A DNA stretch of 64,000 nucleotides, taken from Arenicola marina. Lineage: Eukaryota > Annelida > Polychaeta > Arenicolidae. Under the pieces are notes generated by a model that did not search any database, was not told where the DNA came from, and saw only the letters and a program-made list of their open reading frames with translations. The position numbers and the translations under genes are program-made. The stretch spans positions 34,355,202 through 34,419,201 of the forward strand of contig OZ025258.1 of NCBI GenBank assembly GCA_964019135.1. Reading direction: 5' to 3'. Of this stretch, positions 34,601 through 43,684 are shown in pieces. Numbering within the stretch: the stretch's first letter is position 1; the number at the start of each line of letters is the position of its first letter.

Positions 34601-37600
34601 GCATAACGACCTCATTTATTCAATAAGAACAACAGTTAAGTAAAGCGAAATTAAGGCTCTTTAAAAAATAAATAAAGGCAACTTTCAGACGAAGTTTTGT
34701 AATTCAAGTCATTCGCGGAAGTCGTTAAAATTACTCGATATTGGTGCTAATTTTTCATTACGATATGAGGCACTTTGATGAGTTCTGGATTGGGTGAAGA
34801 ATTTTCTATGAACATCCTTACACATTGTGGGAACTTAACCCGGTACGAAGTCGCGCAGGTTTCCGATTCACCGGTGGTGCAGAGAAAGGGAGCTTCTGTG
34901 AGACTCAAACCCTCCCCTTTGTTGTAGATAAACTGCGCTAACTGAAAGAGAATCCAAATCTTATTTCTTCAGCAACTACTCAATGAAACTTTGCTCTTTT
35001 ATGCAACGTGCTGTACACATGAAGGCTACACTGTACAATGAAATGAAACAATTTTCGAACAGATCTGTGATCGAGTGTACTACCACTGTACAATAAACAT
35101 TGGTTAGATGGGAGATGGAAGCAGATCCACATGCCGGGGCGAACCCACGACCTGTTGATCTGCAGGTCAGCCAGCTTACTCGCCGCGCGGAGGAGGCTAT
35201 CCCTAGCTCGTACTGTAAATACTGATGTCCGATGACCAGGCCGCTAACCTTACCTCGTGCTTGGCATCAATGGTGAAGTCAGCATCGTTGGACGGAGTCT
35301 GCAGCCGCGTCCCCAAACTTATCAGATCGCATTGAAAACAGAATCACAACATGGTAGGGTGGGTATAGATGTATATGAAAACAAGGCAATTTCGTCAAGA
35401 ACCATACTTGCAATAACTTCAAGCGGCTCAGACAGTAACTTCCACCTGTATAATACTTTCACGATGATGGGTTGTTTTAGACCATCTTTGCGCACACATT
35501 GCCATTCGGGAACGCTACCTCTCGATCGGCGTGGTTCTAGCATTGGACTTTGCAAGATGCCAATCATGAGCAATAAGTGAGCTTGTCTGAAACAGGTCAC
35601 AACCACAATGGATGATAAACTGAAAGCTTGACGCCCGATGGAAAGCCCCAGCAAAAACAGATACAAATTTCTCATCCAAACAAGCGTAGATCACAAAATC
35701 CACTTTTAGAAACTGAATTTGAGATCATATGTAATTCATATGCAAAATACACACCGACATTTCCTTATATCCTATAATCACACTAGAAATCATGTTTCTT
35801 TTTCGTGAATCCCACGAAACTCCGTTTGCAAAGCGTATCCTATCTATCAACAACGCACTGGGTGTTACTTGTTTCAAACACTATCGCAACATTGCTGCGT
35901 ATCATATCCTTTCAGTATCCATAATTTGAACGATTGTATCATATTCCACATTCAAATGACCATTATCGTCTGTATAATGACACATAATCCATGCGAAGTA
36001 GCCTACGCGCCTTGATGCAAAACACGACTTCATTCTTGAAATCTGATAGCGAAATCAACTGACTTGTGGCTGCAGCGTCCGACATTCTTCCATGTCAGGG
36101 GAAACCACTGTTTCAGCTTAGCTCACGTATGACTCAAGTTTACCATTGCTACAACAATACATTTCGTGGGTTCTCAGACAGAATATAGGAACCGACTTCA
36201 GTCAGCTATTTTATTGGTTTCGATTGGCTTTTATTGGAAGCGAGAGATGCAATGTACATCTTAAAAGAACTCTTATTCACGCTACATGGACCAGGTGAGG
36301 CTCACCGACCGTACTTTAAGTCAGAGAATACCCGTGTAACAGTTCATTCTTGAAAAGATATGTACTCGGCTTGCGCCTCGTAATTCTTTTCCAAGAATGT
36401 ACTGTTACATGGGCATTCTCCTTACCGTAATAAAATCCAATCGTACATAATAAAAAGCACATCAGTATACATGGAAAGTAGCAACATCTACAGATAAAGC
36501 ATGTGTACTTTTTCCGGCCAAAGCCGTTCGTGGCATCTTCCAGAAATAAATCTGTTTGCGCCATTTGGCTCGATACTGACCTTCGCAGGAGTGGCATAGA
36601 AACCAAGAAGCCGGCAGCGAAATCCGGATAGGCGAAGCTTGCTGGGTCCTCGTGGTAGGCGAAGTGGTGAATAATAGTGGCTTCCCGGTCTCTGAGGACC
36701 TTGCCGAGGAACAGCTCCTGCAACCACGTGCGCCAAGCGACGTCGGACATATAGTGTAGGTGGCTGTACAGTGCATAGAGCTATTCAGGACCACAGCGAA
36801 TATTCAGTAACACTGATATGATCCTGAAATACACGTACCTTATGTCTGAACTCCACATATTGGTACATGTAACAATGAATAACCCATGGAACCACAACTA
36901 AACAAGTTCAATTAAGTAGCGATGCGTGTTTTATATTTCTCTCCTCATATCCCCTATTTATGCAAAGTATCAAGTTGTCTTGTACGACTAATTTAATTGC
37001 GATTAAGTAATAAATGTTGTAATACCTGAGAATAGTTGAGCTTGCCCAGTTCTGTTGTGAGTTTGTCTACATTTATGGTTGTTTCGTCTTCACAGAAAAA
37101 CACACCAGCCTTCGTAGGGAACTTCTTCAGTATGCTTAAAGTAAATACTAAAACATAAATACATTGATTGCTAAGGGTTATTTAAAAAGATTAATGCACA
37201 GATCATTATAGGAGTTTTTACTTTCATTCGTTTACACTGGGTACCATCTTAAACTTTAAGTAAAGCTTTTATACTGACTTATAAAGATAAAGATTATTGT
37301 CCCCCATGTAACAACCCTTATTTCAAACATGACATCTACTTGAAAAAACACAGATACATACTTCTTTCTGCATCACAAAGATAGGAAATGTTGCGGTTCT
37401 AGACCGCTCTTGTGAACGTGAAGGCTACAGTGCGCCAAGACACCTCACGGGACAATGAAATGGTCTGGGTGAAAGTTGTCTTTGACGCAGGTGTCAGGGT
37501 TCGAACCCAAGACGTTTTGATCTGCAGCATTGTCTACTTACAAACTGAGTCAGGGCGGCTCCCTGAATCATACAGTGCACGTGTACCGAGGTACATATAT

Positions 37601-40600
37601 AATTTAGTACACTAAGGCCACAGCAAATACCACGGTATGATGAAAGTACACATGTACCTACTCCGGTCTGATGAAAGTTCACATGTACTTACTCCAGTAT
37701 GATGAAAGTACACATGTACTTACTCCGGTCTGATGAAAGTACACATGTTTTTACTCAGGTCTGATGAAAGTACACATGTTTTTACTCAGGTCTGATGATA
37801 GTACACATGTACTTACTCCGGTCTGATGAATTTGAACATGTACTTACTCTGGTCTGATGAAAGTACACATGCACTTACTCAGGTCTGATGAATTTGCACA
37901 TGTACTTACTCCGGCACAATGGGCAGAATGCTCCAAGCTCCCACTTGAGACCAGCGCTCATGAAGCTGGTGATAATCTGGTGGTTTCTGGTTTCAGAAAA
38001 AGAGATTACGGGTAAGAATGATATATTTACCAAGGGCGACGCGTTGTGGTATAATTTAGCGTGTATCGATCGGTACTATACTAAAAAATGTGAGAATAAA
38101 ATATATTTGTATATATACTAAAACAAGCCAGTCCACGACCATTGGGCCTGCATGAATTTCTCCTTTCTTTCGAATCAGCAACTACTTTTGTATTTAGGTC
38201 CTTACATGGACCCAGACAAAATGTAACTGATCAATATCTTCATAATCTTTGTCAATTATTGTAACTTTATTAATCATTATATATGATTTTATATTGTCAA
38301 ATGTACCACTGTCACAGACCTTTCCGCTGTCTCTGATCTGATCCATGAATTCCTTCTTCCTCATGCCTGCCCGCATAGCATGGTAAATGTTTCCCTGTGT
38401 CAGCACTACAAACACCACATCGCTGAGCTATGAAACAACAAGGCGGCTTTATTCCCGAGTAACAAAGGCATGCATATAATTACTTAATTAATTGTACATA
38501 AAATTACCTTTAGTTTCTTATAAAATGATATACATGCATGACAAATTCGCCTGATCACGACCATTTTTTTCTCAGCTCTAAATTGATCATATCATCAACA
38601 TAATCTATTGGAACCTATGAGTAACATATGTAAGATACATCTATCTTTACATAGAGATAACACGCTATATTTATAACTTATACACAAGCTGAGATGATTT
38701 CTCTCTTTGTATAATGGCTAACAATATATGGTTCTCTGAACCTAGTTGATCTCAACTGGTTGCTAGACATTACATGCCAAGATGAATCTAGACTTAATAA
38801 TTATATCGTATTTAAAGCCATTTTAACAGATACATAGAAAAAATGTCAGTGATAATTTAATAAAAAATTTGGTGTAGTACATCTACAGCAAAGGATAGAC
38901 AAACCACCTACCAAATTGTTGATCATCAATTGGTTGAAAGAGCTCTGCATTATTGACAGTGACATAGCCCCCTGCAACAAATGATAATAATGTCATTATA
39001 ATAGTTATACAATGCCAGTTAGAAAATGAATATTCATCAACATGGAATGCATATGTAAGACCTGCTTGTTAAGCCTAATGACATATAACCTATGAGAGTG
39101 GTAGAGGTGCACAGTATTCATATTTAACCTAGTTAATACCTATCAACTAGTAGTCCTGTGAGCAGACTTCTCTGGGAGATTGCACTGCAGCAATGACTCA
39201 AATTATTGGGGAAGATAATGATACATCCTTGGAATTACTCAACTAATAATTCCGTGGTCTGTATTGGTAACACCCTGCATGTAGTTGTGGATGAAGCTTA
39301 AGGGTAGATGTACTTGCAGAAACATACTTTCATTACTTTATTCATATGCAACAAGGTCTGGACTTTTACCAGACAGATGTCTTAGTGTACGACAGCTACC
39401 TGGGTGTTCATTTTGTAAGATTCTAAATGATCTACATATCATTTGTATGAACTTTTACATGATATGCAATCGATGATAGCTACGAAATAAGATGTATAGA
39501 CAGTTTGGCCAAACCAACAACCTGGCTGTATGAGTTTTGGTGGGTGGGGTGCCTGAGAGAAGGGTGTGTAGGGAGGATGGCAGTCAGCTGAAGTCGGAGT
39601 CAGGGGATCGGGAGAAAGATAAAAGGCTATTGTGTCACTTGAAAACTTTGTAACTAATGTCAAGCCAGCAGATTCCCAGGGAATGCTTGTTGCCACAGCT
39701 CTAATTAGCTACCAGAGCTTTATTAAGCTGCCCTGATAAGTCCTAACCCCATGACCTCCGCATGTAATTGAAATGAATCAAAAATCCCTTCCTATCTGTG
39801 ATGTCTGATGAGAAATAAGATACCTACACATCCTCCCTCCAGGTATTAAATACACACTATAACAACTGCAGAATAGGATGTAACTAACTGGATATACAAA
39901 TTACAATGGTCCCTACATTATGCAGTCCCTCCCCATCATCCTGTCTTTTTGCTATACTAGTCGCCTAACGCTGTTTCCGCTGCTTTGATGACAGTTTGAG
40001 CATTGCTACCAGTATGACTATGGGCTTGCCACAGATATTTGATATGGCGTTGAATTTGGTGATAAGGCATTGGGACCATGAGCGCTGGACTCCTTCATAT
40101 ATTCGAGGACCCCAGCCGCCATTCAATACCTAATATATTATGGTATATACCATAATATATTCAAGGACCCAGCCACCATACAATACTTAATATATTCAGT
40201 ATATACATAATATATTTAATACCCTGCCCGCTCTACAATACCTGATATATTATGGTATATACCTAATATATTAAGTATTGTATGGCGGGCTGGGTCCTCG
40301 AATATATTATGGAGTCGAGCACTCATGGTTGGGACTAATGACTACTATTATTAGTATTGGCATCTAGCCAGGTATTGGTGACTGCAGAAAAAGCAATAAG
40401 CACCCAGCGACAATGTTGACACAGTTAATATATTTAAGGCGGCTACTTGTACCAATGTGCTGGTGCATCCTCACTTGCATCGTGTGCATAGCCATATAGG
40501 TGGGACAGACAGACGGACAGCTTCATTTTATTAGCCTAGTAAGCTAATACATATGCTTGTACTTGTCTTACCAGGCCAGCCTCTAAGCAGCATGTGTGCC

Positions 40601-42202
40601 ATTAGAGCCAGGCAGCATTTGCTGTCTGTGTGGTGTTGCAGCATATATTTTCGCGTATAGGGCACCCAGTTTTTAACTATCCGACATAATATACATCTTT
40701 CCAAAAACCCTTATGCAATTTACTGACCTGGCGGAAAGAAAATACTTTGAATTCATTATCTTAACTTGCAATGTCAGGGCTTTTCTGGCCAAATTTATTC
40801 GATCAACGCCAGCCACGCCAATATGGGCTGCAAAACTGCAAAGACAACAAATGCTGCCCGGCTCTAACAGCACCCTGTGATGAGACAATAAGTTAGAGAC
40901 AGGCCTGGTAAGTAGGCTGGTGTACACTCATAATGGCCGAATGGCTAAACGGCCGAAGGATTTAAGGGGTGTGGGGGGAATGGGGGATGGGGGGATGTAG
41001 CGAGCCAGCGGATTAGTCTGCGCGCCTCAACAATTGGGTGTCGGCCGACTGGGAGGGGGAGGGGGTGGGGGGTAGGTGGTTGGGCTTCCTGAGGGACCTT
41101 TTTGCACATTTTTGGGGGAATCCCTCAGAGCCCCGTAATGAGCATGGATAACGCAGATTTTAATGGCAATGAGGGTGTAGAGCCTGGATTTTTGCGGATA
41201 TTCACGTAGATTTTTGCACATGGCCAATTTACCGTGGGGAGCCCTGTAATAAGTATTGATAACATAGATTTTAATGGTAATGAGGGTGTAGAACAAAGAT
41301 TTTTGCAGATATTCAATTTCGTTTTTGATTTAACTTCTGGCTTTCACCCATTTACTGGCGCATAACTCGCATATATTACAAATTGAGAACAGCATTATAA
41401 CAATCCACGACACAACGCCATATCATTTGATAACAACTTGTTAAATTCGCCGGCTTATTAAATTATTTATGACTTCCCTGCCATCTGGAACTGGTAGCCC
41501 TTTGATAACAACTCCATAGTCATATTGGCATGTAATTTAATCCTGGCTTCTTCTTTGCCAAAGCTGTCTTTAGCAGTTTAGGGGTTGTCACTATCTACCT
41601 GCCTAAAGGTTTCAGTACAGCAATCCAACGGTTGATTATAGGTATCATGGATAAATTGGGTATAAAAGGAGTTGTTGGTCTATGTTAAATAAATTTGTTG
41701 TTAAATCTCTATAAATCTCTATAAACTTTCGCTGCCTATTTGTCCATACAATCAATTACACCAACCCAGACCTTGTATACAACTCTGCAATAGCCTCGCT
41801 GTCACTCTGGCGAGACGGCGCAAACAACAACAGACAGTCCAATCGCCGCAGGCTAATCCCCCCAACCCCCTCCCCCCCCCCCTCAATCGCCACTGACTAA
41901 TCCCCCCCACCTATCATGGTAGGGGGTGGTGAGAGCGACGCTGCCGTTATGTCGTTCGGCCATTAAGCATAGCATTCAGTAGTAGTGACTATAGTCGCAA
42001 CGGAATCTCTCCGAACATCGAAATTTCCCGTTTACAAGAAAATATTCAATGATTCGAAGAAAAAATTACTTTCTGTGTGAACTTCAAATCGGGGCCTAAT
42101 AAGTGTATGTCAACTCACGTTTCCTGAGACACTTGCAAATAAACTACAAGCAAATGTTGCTTTGCTGCACTTCGAAGCAGCCGATCGGCTTGATGGCGCC
42201 AT
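25511..42202 (-). CDS. B3GLCT: Beta-1,3-glucosyltransferase (O-fucosyl TSR), fourteen exons
   Basis: Exons in transcript order: 42119-42202 and 38912-38971 (both probable), then 38320-38427, 37910-37986, 37026-37134, 36581-36717, 35254-35317, 34822-34941, 34424-34493, 34025-34138, 33349-33451, 32393-32518, 31776-31923, 25511-25648. All phases agree; 1,458 nt encode about 485 residues (human 498 as recalled). Landmarks: [42 protein letters not shown], the GT31 DDD motif in WLVIVDDDT (343-345), [37 protein letters not shown] and IPVSFHKHW. It ends in HEEL, a KDEL-like ER-retention tail (human REEL). The family adds glucose to O-fucose on thrombospondin type 1 repeats in the ER, after POFUT2. 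Convergent with SIAE. The last intron is a 5.8-kb 48-bp array, and three introns carry sense-strand SINEs. Identity is certain; the N-terminus is the weakest part. Confidence 0.95.
26007..31812 (-). repeat. 48-bp splice-donor-spanning minisatellite (B3GLCT exon 13/intron 13)
   Basis: About 121 units. On the - strand each contains CCCATCACCCACAGTGCACT CTTCCACCAG, the end of exon 13 ([10 protein letters not shown] with Pro changed to Ala), then GTCAGT, the real donor, plus a few intron bases. The first unit, at 31776-31812, is the functional exon end. The variable stretch next to the donor comes in four main forms (ATG, ACG, ACCG, ACAG on +), arranged irregularly. 48 is a multiple of three: the exon frame runs on for about nine units until a 47-bp unit near 31340, and another open frame then continues to 25947. 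Confidence 0.97.
31776..31923 (-). CDS. B3GLCT: B3GLCT exon 13
   Basis: Acceptor tatcgctcag|AATT, donor CACCAG|GTCAGT (phase 0). Encodes [33 protein letters not shown] and [11 protein letters not shown]. Human is MVFSREAVRRLL, APDDMVLGMCF and [11 protein letters not shown]. It includes the PDD motif typical of this GT31 subgroup. Confidence 0.95.
32214..32440 (-). repeat. Two-copy duplication spanning the exon 12 splice donor
   Basis: A segment of about 115 bp is present twice. The copy at 32330-32440 contains the true exon 12 end (TACGACTACATCACGG and its GTGAGTATGGACTG donor). The copy at 32214-32329 repeats it with changes (TACGAATGCATCACCG, GTGAGTATGGACTG) and G-tract length differences. 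It has the same geometry as the long donor-spanning arrays, but with only two units. Confidence 0.85.
32393..32518 (-). CDS. B3GLCT: B3GLCT exon 12
   Basis: Acceptor gatttgtttcag|C, donor GGGGG|GTGAGT (phase 2). Encodes [33 protein letters not shown] and YDYITGGG. Human is [23 protein letters not shown] and YITGGGG. Confidence 0.95.
32533..32706 (-). mobile_element. tRNA-derived SINE (family 1) abutting the exon 12 acceptor
   Basis: On the - strand: head GGGGCCTGGTGTTGTGGTTA, B box GGGTTCGAATCCGGG (a perfect GGTTCGANTCC), and tail TGTGCACAAAAGCGGCCTAA AACACC shared with the copy at 15528-15690. The 3' end lies about 14 bp before the exon 12 acceptor AG. Sense to B3GLCT. Confidence 0.8.
33349..33451 (-). 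CDS. B3GLCT: B3GLCT exon 11 (DDD motif)
   Basis: Acceptor ggtgtcacag|GT, donor ATCAG|GTAGGC. Encodes [13 protein letters not shown] and [13 protein letters not shown]. The Asp triad is the metal and nucleotide-sugar binding DxD-type motif of GT31 enzymes. Human is HCGKTFAILERF and [12 protein letters not shown]. Confidence 0.95.
34025..34138 (-). CDS. B3GLCT: B3GLCT exon 10
   Basis: Acceptor tgggctgtag|TCC, donor ACACTG|GTAATT. Encodes [20 protein letters not shown] and [14 protein letters not shown]. Human is [20 protein letters not shown] and SIPTVDLGIPNTDR. Confidence 0.94.
34424..34493 (-). CDS. B3GLCT: B3GLCT exon 9
   Basis: Acceptor tttattgcag|GGG, donor GATAGAA|GTAAGT (phase 1). Encodes [16 protein letters not shown] and TKFHTDR, the first strand of the GT31 catalytic domain (human DIFVAVKTCKKFHGDR). 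Confidence 0.94.
34822..34941 (-). CDS. B3GLCT: B3GLCT exon 8
   Basis: Acceptor ctctttcag|TTA, donor CAATGT|GTAAGG (phase 0). Encodes [33 protein letters not shown]. Human is IALYIWDKGGG, LTPVPEFC, CATTFHSFLPLC; the Cys spacing is conserved. Confidence 0.92.
35003..35206 (-). mobile_element. tRNA-derived SINE in B3GLCT intron 7
   Basis: On the - strand: CGGCGAGTAAGCTGGCTGAC, then B-box-like GGGTTCGCCCCGG. The tail (TACAGTGTAGCCTTCATGTG) is shared with the copy at 37388-37566. It begins 47 bp after the exon 7 donor, sense to the gene. Confidence 0.65.
35254..35317 (-). CDS. B3GLCT: B3GLCT exon 7
   Basis: Acceptor atctgataag|T, donor CACGAG|GTAAGG. Encodes [20 protein letters not shown] plus Glu, aligning residue for residue with human [20 protein letters not shown]. 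A nearer AG (gctgcag) would break both alignment and phase, so the upstream acceptor was chosen. Confidence 0.88.
36581..36717 (-). CDS. B3GLCT: B3GLCT exon 6
   Basis: Acceptor acgtggttgcag|GAG, donor CGAAG|GTCAGT (phase 2). Encodes [20 protein letters not shown] and [19 protein letters not shown]. Human is [20 protein letters not shown] and VFKYPDFAAGWALSIPLV. Confidence 0.95.
37026..37134 (-). CDS. B3GLCT: B3GLCT exon 5
   Basis: Acceptor atttactttaag|C, donor TCTCAG|GTATTA (phase 0). Encodes [20 protein letters not shown] and [12 protein letters not shown]. Human is SSWIFFCEEETRI and LLETLRRYDPSK. The polypyrimidine tract is weak. Confidence 0.9.
37388..37566 (-). mobile_element. tRNA-derived SINE in B3GLCT intron 4
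   Basis: On the - strand: GCCGCCCTGACTCAGTTTGT (A-box side), then TTGGGTTCGAACCCTGAC (B box GGTTCGAACC), then a body ending ACTGTAGCCTTCACGTTCAC. Related to the copy at 35003-35206; sense to the gene. Confidence 0.75.
37630..37912 (-). repeat. 31-bp splice-donor-spanning minisatellite (B3GLCT exon 4/intron 4)
   Basis: About nine units. On the - strand each reads CCGGA|GTAAGTACATGTG (the exon 4 end plus the functional donor), then ACTTTCATCAGA. Only the last few bases of the exon are repeated. Units vary (CCAGAG, CCTGAG, CATGTTTTT). The unit at 37910 is the real exon end. Confidence 0.9.
37910..37986 (-). CDS. B3GLCT: B3GLCT exon 4
   Basis: Acceptor tctgaaaccag|AAA, donor CCGGA|GTAAGT (phase 2). 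Encodes [20 protein letters not shown] and VP. Human is LHQLAKQEGAWTILPLLP. A second acceptor 10 bp downstream exists, but only this one keeps phase 0. Confidence 0.88.
38320..38427 (-). CDS. B3GLCT: B3GLCT exon 3
   Basis: Acceptor tgtttcatag|CTC, donor GGAAAG|GTCTGT (phase 0 at both ends). Encodes [20 protein letters not shown] then [16 protein letters not shown]. Human is [20 protein letters not shown], the start of the folded N-terminal domain. Confidence 0.9.
38912..38971 (-). CDS. B3GLCT: B3GLCT probable exon 2
   Basis: A 60-bp phase 0 block between good splice sites (catttgttgcag|GGG and TTTG|GTAGGT). Encodes [20 protein letters not shown], which joins in frame to exon 3. It falls where vertebrate proteins have a poorly conserved linker, so homology cannot confirm it. 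An alternative is that exon 3 joins exon 1 directly, which phase also allows. Confidence 0.5.
40076..40329. mobile_element. MITE-like element, about 254 bp
   Basis: Inverted ends of about 70 bp. Left is CCATGAGCGCTGGACTCC then ATATATTCGAGGACCC; right, reverse-complemented, is CCATGAGTGCTCGACTCC then ATATATTCGAGGACCC. The centre is AT-rich with further TATGGTATATACC palindromes. No coding capacity. Confidence 0.75.
40565..40915. mobile_element. Imperfect inverted-repeat element, about 350 bp
   Basis: The left end, CTTACCAGGCCAGCCTCTAA then GCCATTAGAGCCAGGCAGCA, reappears inverted at the right end as CTTACCAGGCCTGTCTCTAA then TGTTAGAGCCGGGCAGCA. The arms are about 70 bp with several mismatches. 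Probably a non-autonomous DNA transposon. Confidence 0.55.
40927..41967. mobile_element. Possible TIR element, about 1 kb
   Basis: Left end TAATGGCCGAATGGCTAAAC GGCCG; right end, reverse-complemented, TAATGGCCGAACGACATAAC GGC. Both are followed by G-rich tracts containing GGATTAG. Inside, a segment of about 105 bp with GATTTTAATGGCAATGAGGG is tandemly duplicated at 41120-41320. No transposase seen. Confidence 0.4.
42119..42202 (-). CDS. B3GLCT: B3GLCT probable exon 1 (N-terminus)
   Basis: An ATG followed by 28 codons and the strong donor GGAAAC|GTGAGT, phase 0. Encodes [20 protein letters not shown] then LFASVSGN. The [10 protein letters not shown] core resembles human TCSLAFGLAS of the signal segment. 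Adding it brings the length to 485, near the human 498. The hydrophobic core is short, so it is a probable rather than proven start. Confidence 0.5.
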
Positions 42203-42217
42203 TCACTGTTTACTGTG

Positions 42218-42229
42218 ACGTCACTGGGC
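42218..42229 (-). promoter_or_regulatory. CRE-like TGACGTCA just upstream of B3GLCT exon 1
   Basis: A palindromic GTGACGTCAC lies roughly 20 bp 5' of the candidate ATG on the - strand. TGACGTCA is the CREB/ATF full site, often proximal in promoters. No TATA box was found next to it. Confidence 0.35.
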
Positions 42230-42755
42230 GATACCATTTACATCTTTGTAAGGGGTCATAGGTTTGAATTCCTTTGTAGTGTTTTATCATTAACTCTGTT
42301 TTTAAGCATTGACGCATAGTTAAAGTGACCCAGAAGAAACTTGAAATCAGTTTAGTATCAATGGAGGCTAAACTTAAATTCATTGCGCCTCCTGCAAAAG
42401 TGGGTACAGCAGAGCAACTATTACCCCCTGACCACTCCATTCAACCTCGGTACCCTCGTCAAATGACGCGATGGACTTTGCCAACCTGACCCAGATTTTG
42501 AACCAATCAGGCAGCAGTTGGACAACCTTTACATTTGCGCGACTGACAAGAAAACGATAAAAACAACATCGTCTGCTCTATTAAATAGCATGGCAGGTCA
42601 TGGGTTGTGAGGATAGGAATCGAACTGCAGATCGGATAAACAATTGCTCAGACAGGCCCCAGTTCATAGGTAAGGAATATGCATAGATTTCGTCCTCAAC
42701 TCGTAGAGTAAACTAATAATTCGCAAATTTCGATGTTCGGACAGTTTCCGTTTTG

Positions 42756-43337
42756 ACTAAAGTCAAAGTCATAAATGCCGTAGACAAACGTTTCGGCCTA
42801 TATTTTCCGCGATTGTGCTGCGATCGCTCTACAAATCACTGACAGGAGAAAGCAACACTAGACCATTTTAATGATACCAAACTTACGTTTGTACTGCGAT
42901 GTTATCCTTTTTTATGACACAAACAATATTTCTCCATGCTGACACTCCATTGGCAGCAGACACACTTTCGCAAATAGACTAAATCCCAGACAATGAAAGG
43001 CTCTTTAGTTGCCATGGCATCCTCGTGGCTTGTATAAATATAGAGCATGTATTGTTCAAAGCAAGTTCGGCGCCATGGCAACCATCATTTTATGACGCGT
43101 GTTTTAGTATTTTGGCGACAGAGCGTTTTCTACCAATGGCGTGTCAGCATGGAGAAATATTCTTTGTGTCATAAAAAAGGATAACATCGCATTACAAACG
43201 TAAGTTTGGTATCATTAAAATGGTCTTGTGTTGCTTTCTCACGTCAGGAATTTCGAGAGTGATTGAGGCAAATTCGCGGAAAATATGGGCCGAAACGTGT
43301 GTCTACGGCATTTATGACTTTGACTTTATAGTGTCAG
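42756..43337. mobile_element. MITE-like element with about 200-bp imperfect TIRs
   Basis: The left end TAAAGTCAAAGTCATAAATG CCGTAG recurs inverted at the right end (CTACGGCATTTATGACTTTG ACTTTA). The arms continue inward through CCATTTTAATGATACCAAAC TTACG and GTGTCATAAAAAAGGATAAC at the right (matching inverted copies at the left). TA flanks both ends, consistent with a TA target duplication of Tc1/mariner-type elements. No transposase. Confidence 0.75.
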
Positions 43338-43348
43338 TAGGCCTACTT

Positions 43349-43471
43349 GCCTGAAAATCAAACGTTAATGTCGTGACAGTCTGAAGGTGTCGATCCTTCA
43401 GACTGTCACGACATTAACGTCTGATTGTCGATCCTTCAGACTGTCACGACATTAACGTCTGATTTTCAGGC
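43349..43471. repeat. Compound hairpin
   Basis: A 39-bp left arm (CCTGAAAATCAAACGTTAAT then GTCGTGACAGTCTGAAGG) is followed by two inverted copies of it, separated by TCGATCCTTC joints. The RNA or single strand could fold into either of two stems. Confidence 0.85.
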
Positions 43472-43684
43472 TATAGATCTAGGCCTACTTGTCTACTTGA
43501 CTTGTCATGCTTGTATTTGTAGTTGTACAAGTTGTGGACGGCATTGACAAACATAAGCATAGATATCCAAAAAGCGCATATCAAGAAATGTACCAATGAA
43601 CAGAGTAACCCAGTAGAGCCTCATGGTGTTGTCACGTGTCGGAGATCTATTTAAATTGAGGCTGGTCCTAAAAGGACCTCTTAA

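Larger units (their letters stand above)
38972..42118. other. B3GLCT intron 1
   Basis: AT-rich. It contains three inverted-repeat structures (40076-40329, 40565-40915, 40927-41967), listed separately. Nothing else coding-like was seen. The 39439-39696 and 40673-40927 - strand frames show no homology. Confidence 0.5.
41988..42763. repeat. Inverted 43-bp arms flanking B3GLCT exon 1
   Basis: The left arm (41988-42030) begins GACTATAGTCGCAACGGA and holds CCGAACATCGAAATTT. The right arm (42722-42763), inverted, begins GACTTTAGTCAAAACGGA and holds the same block. Either a MITE with about 690 bp of interior or two separate arms. The candidate first exon lies between them. Confidence 0.5.
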
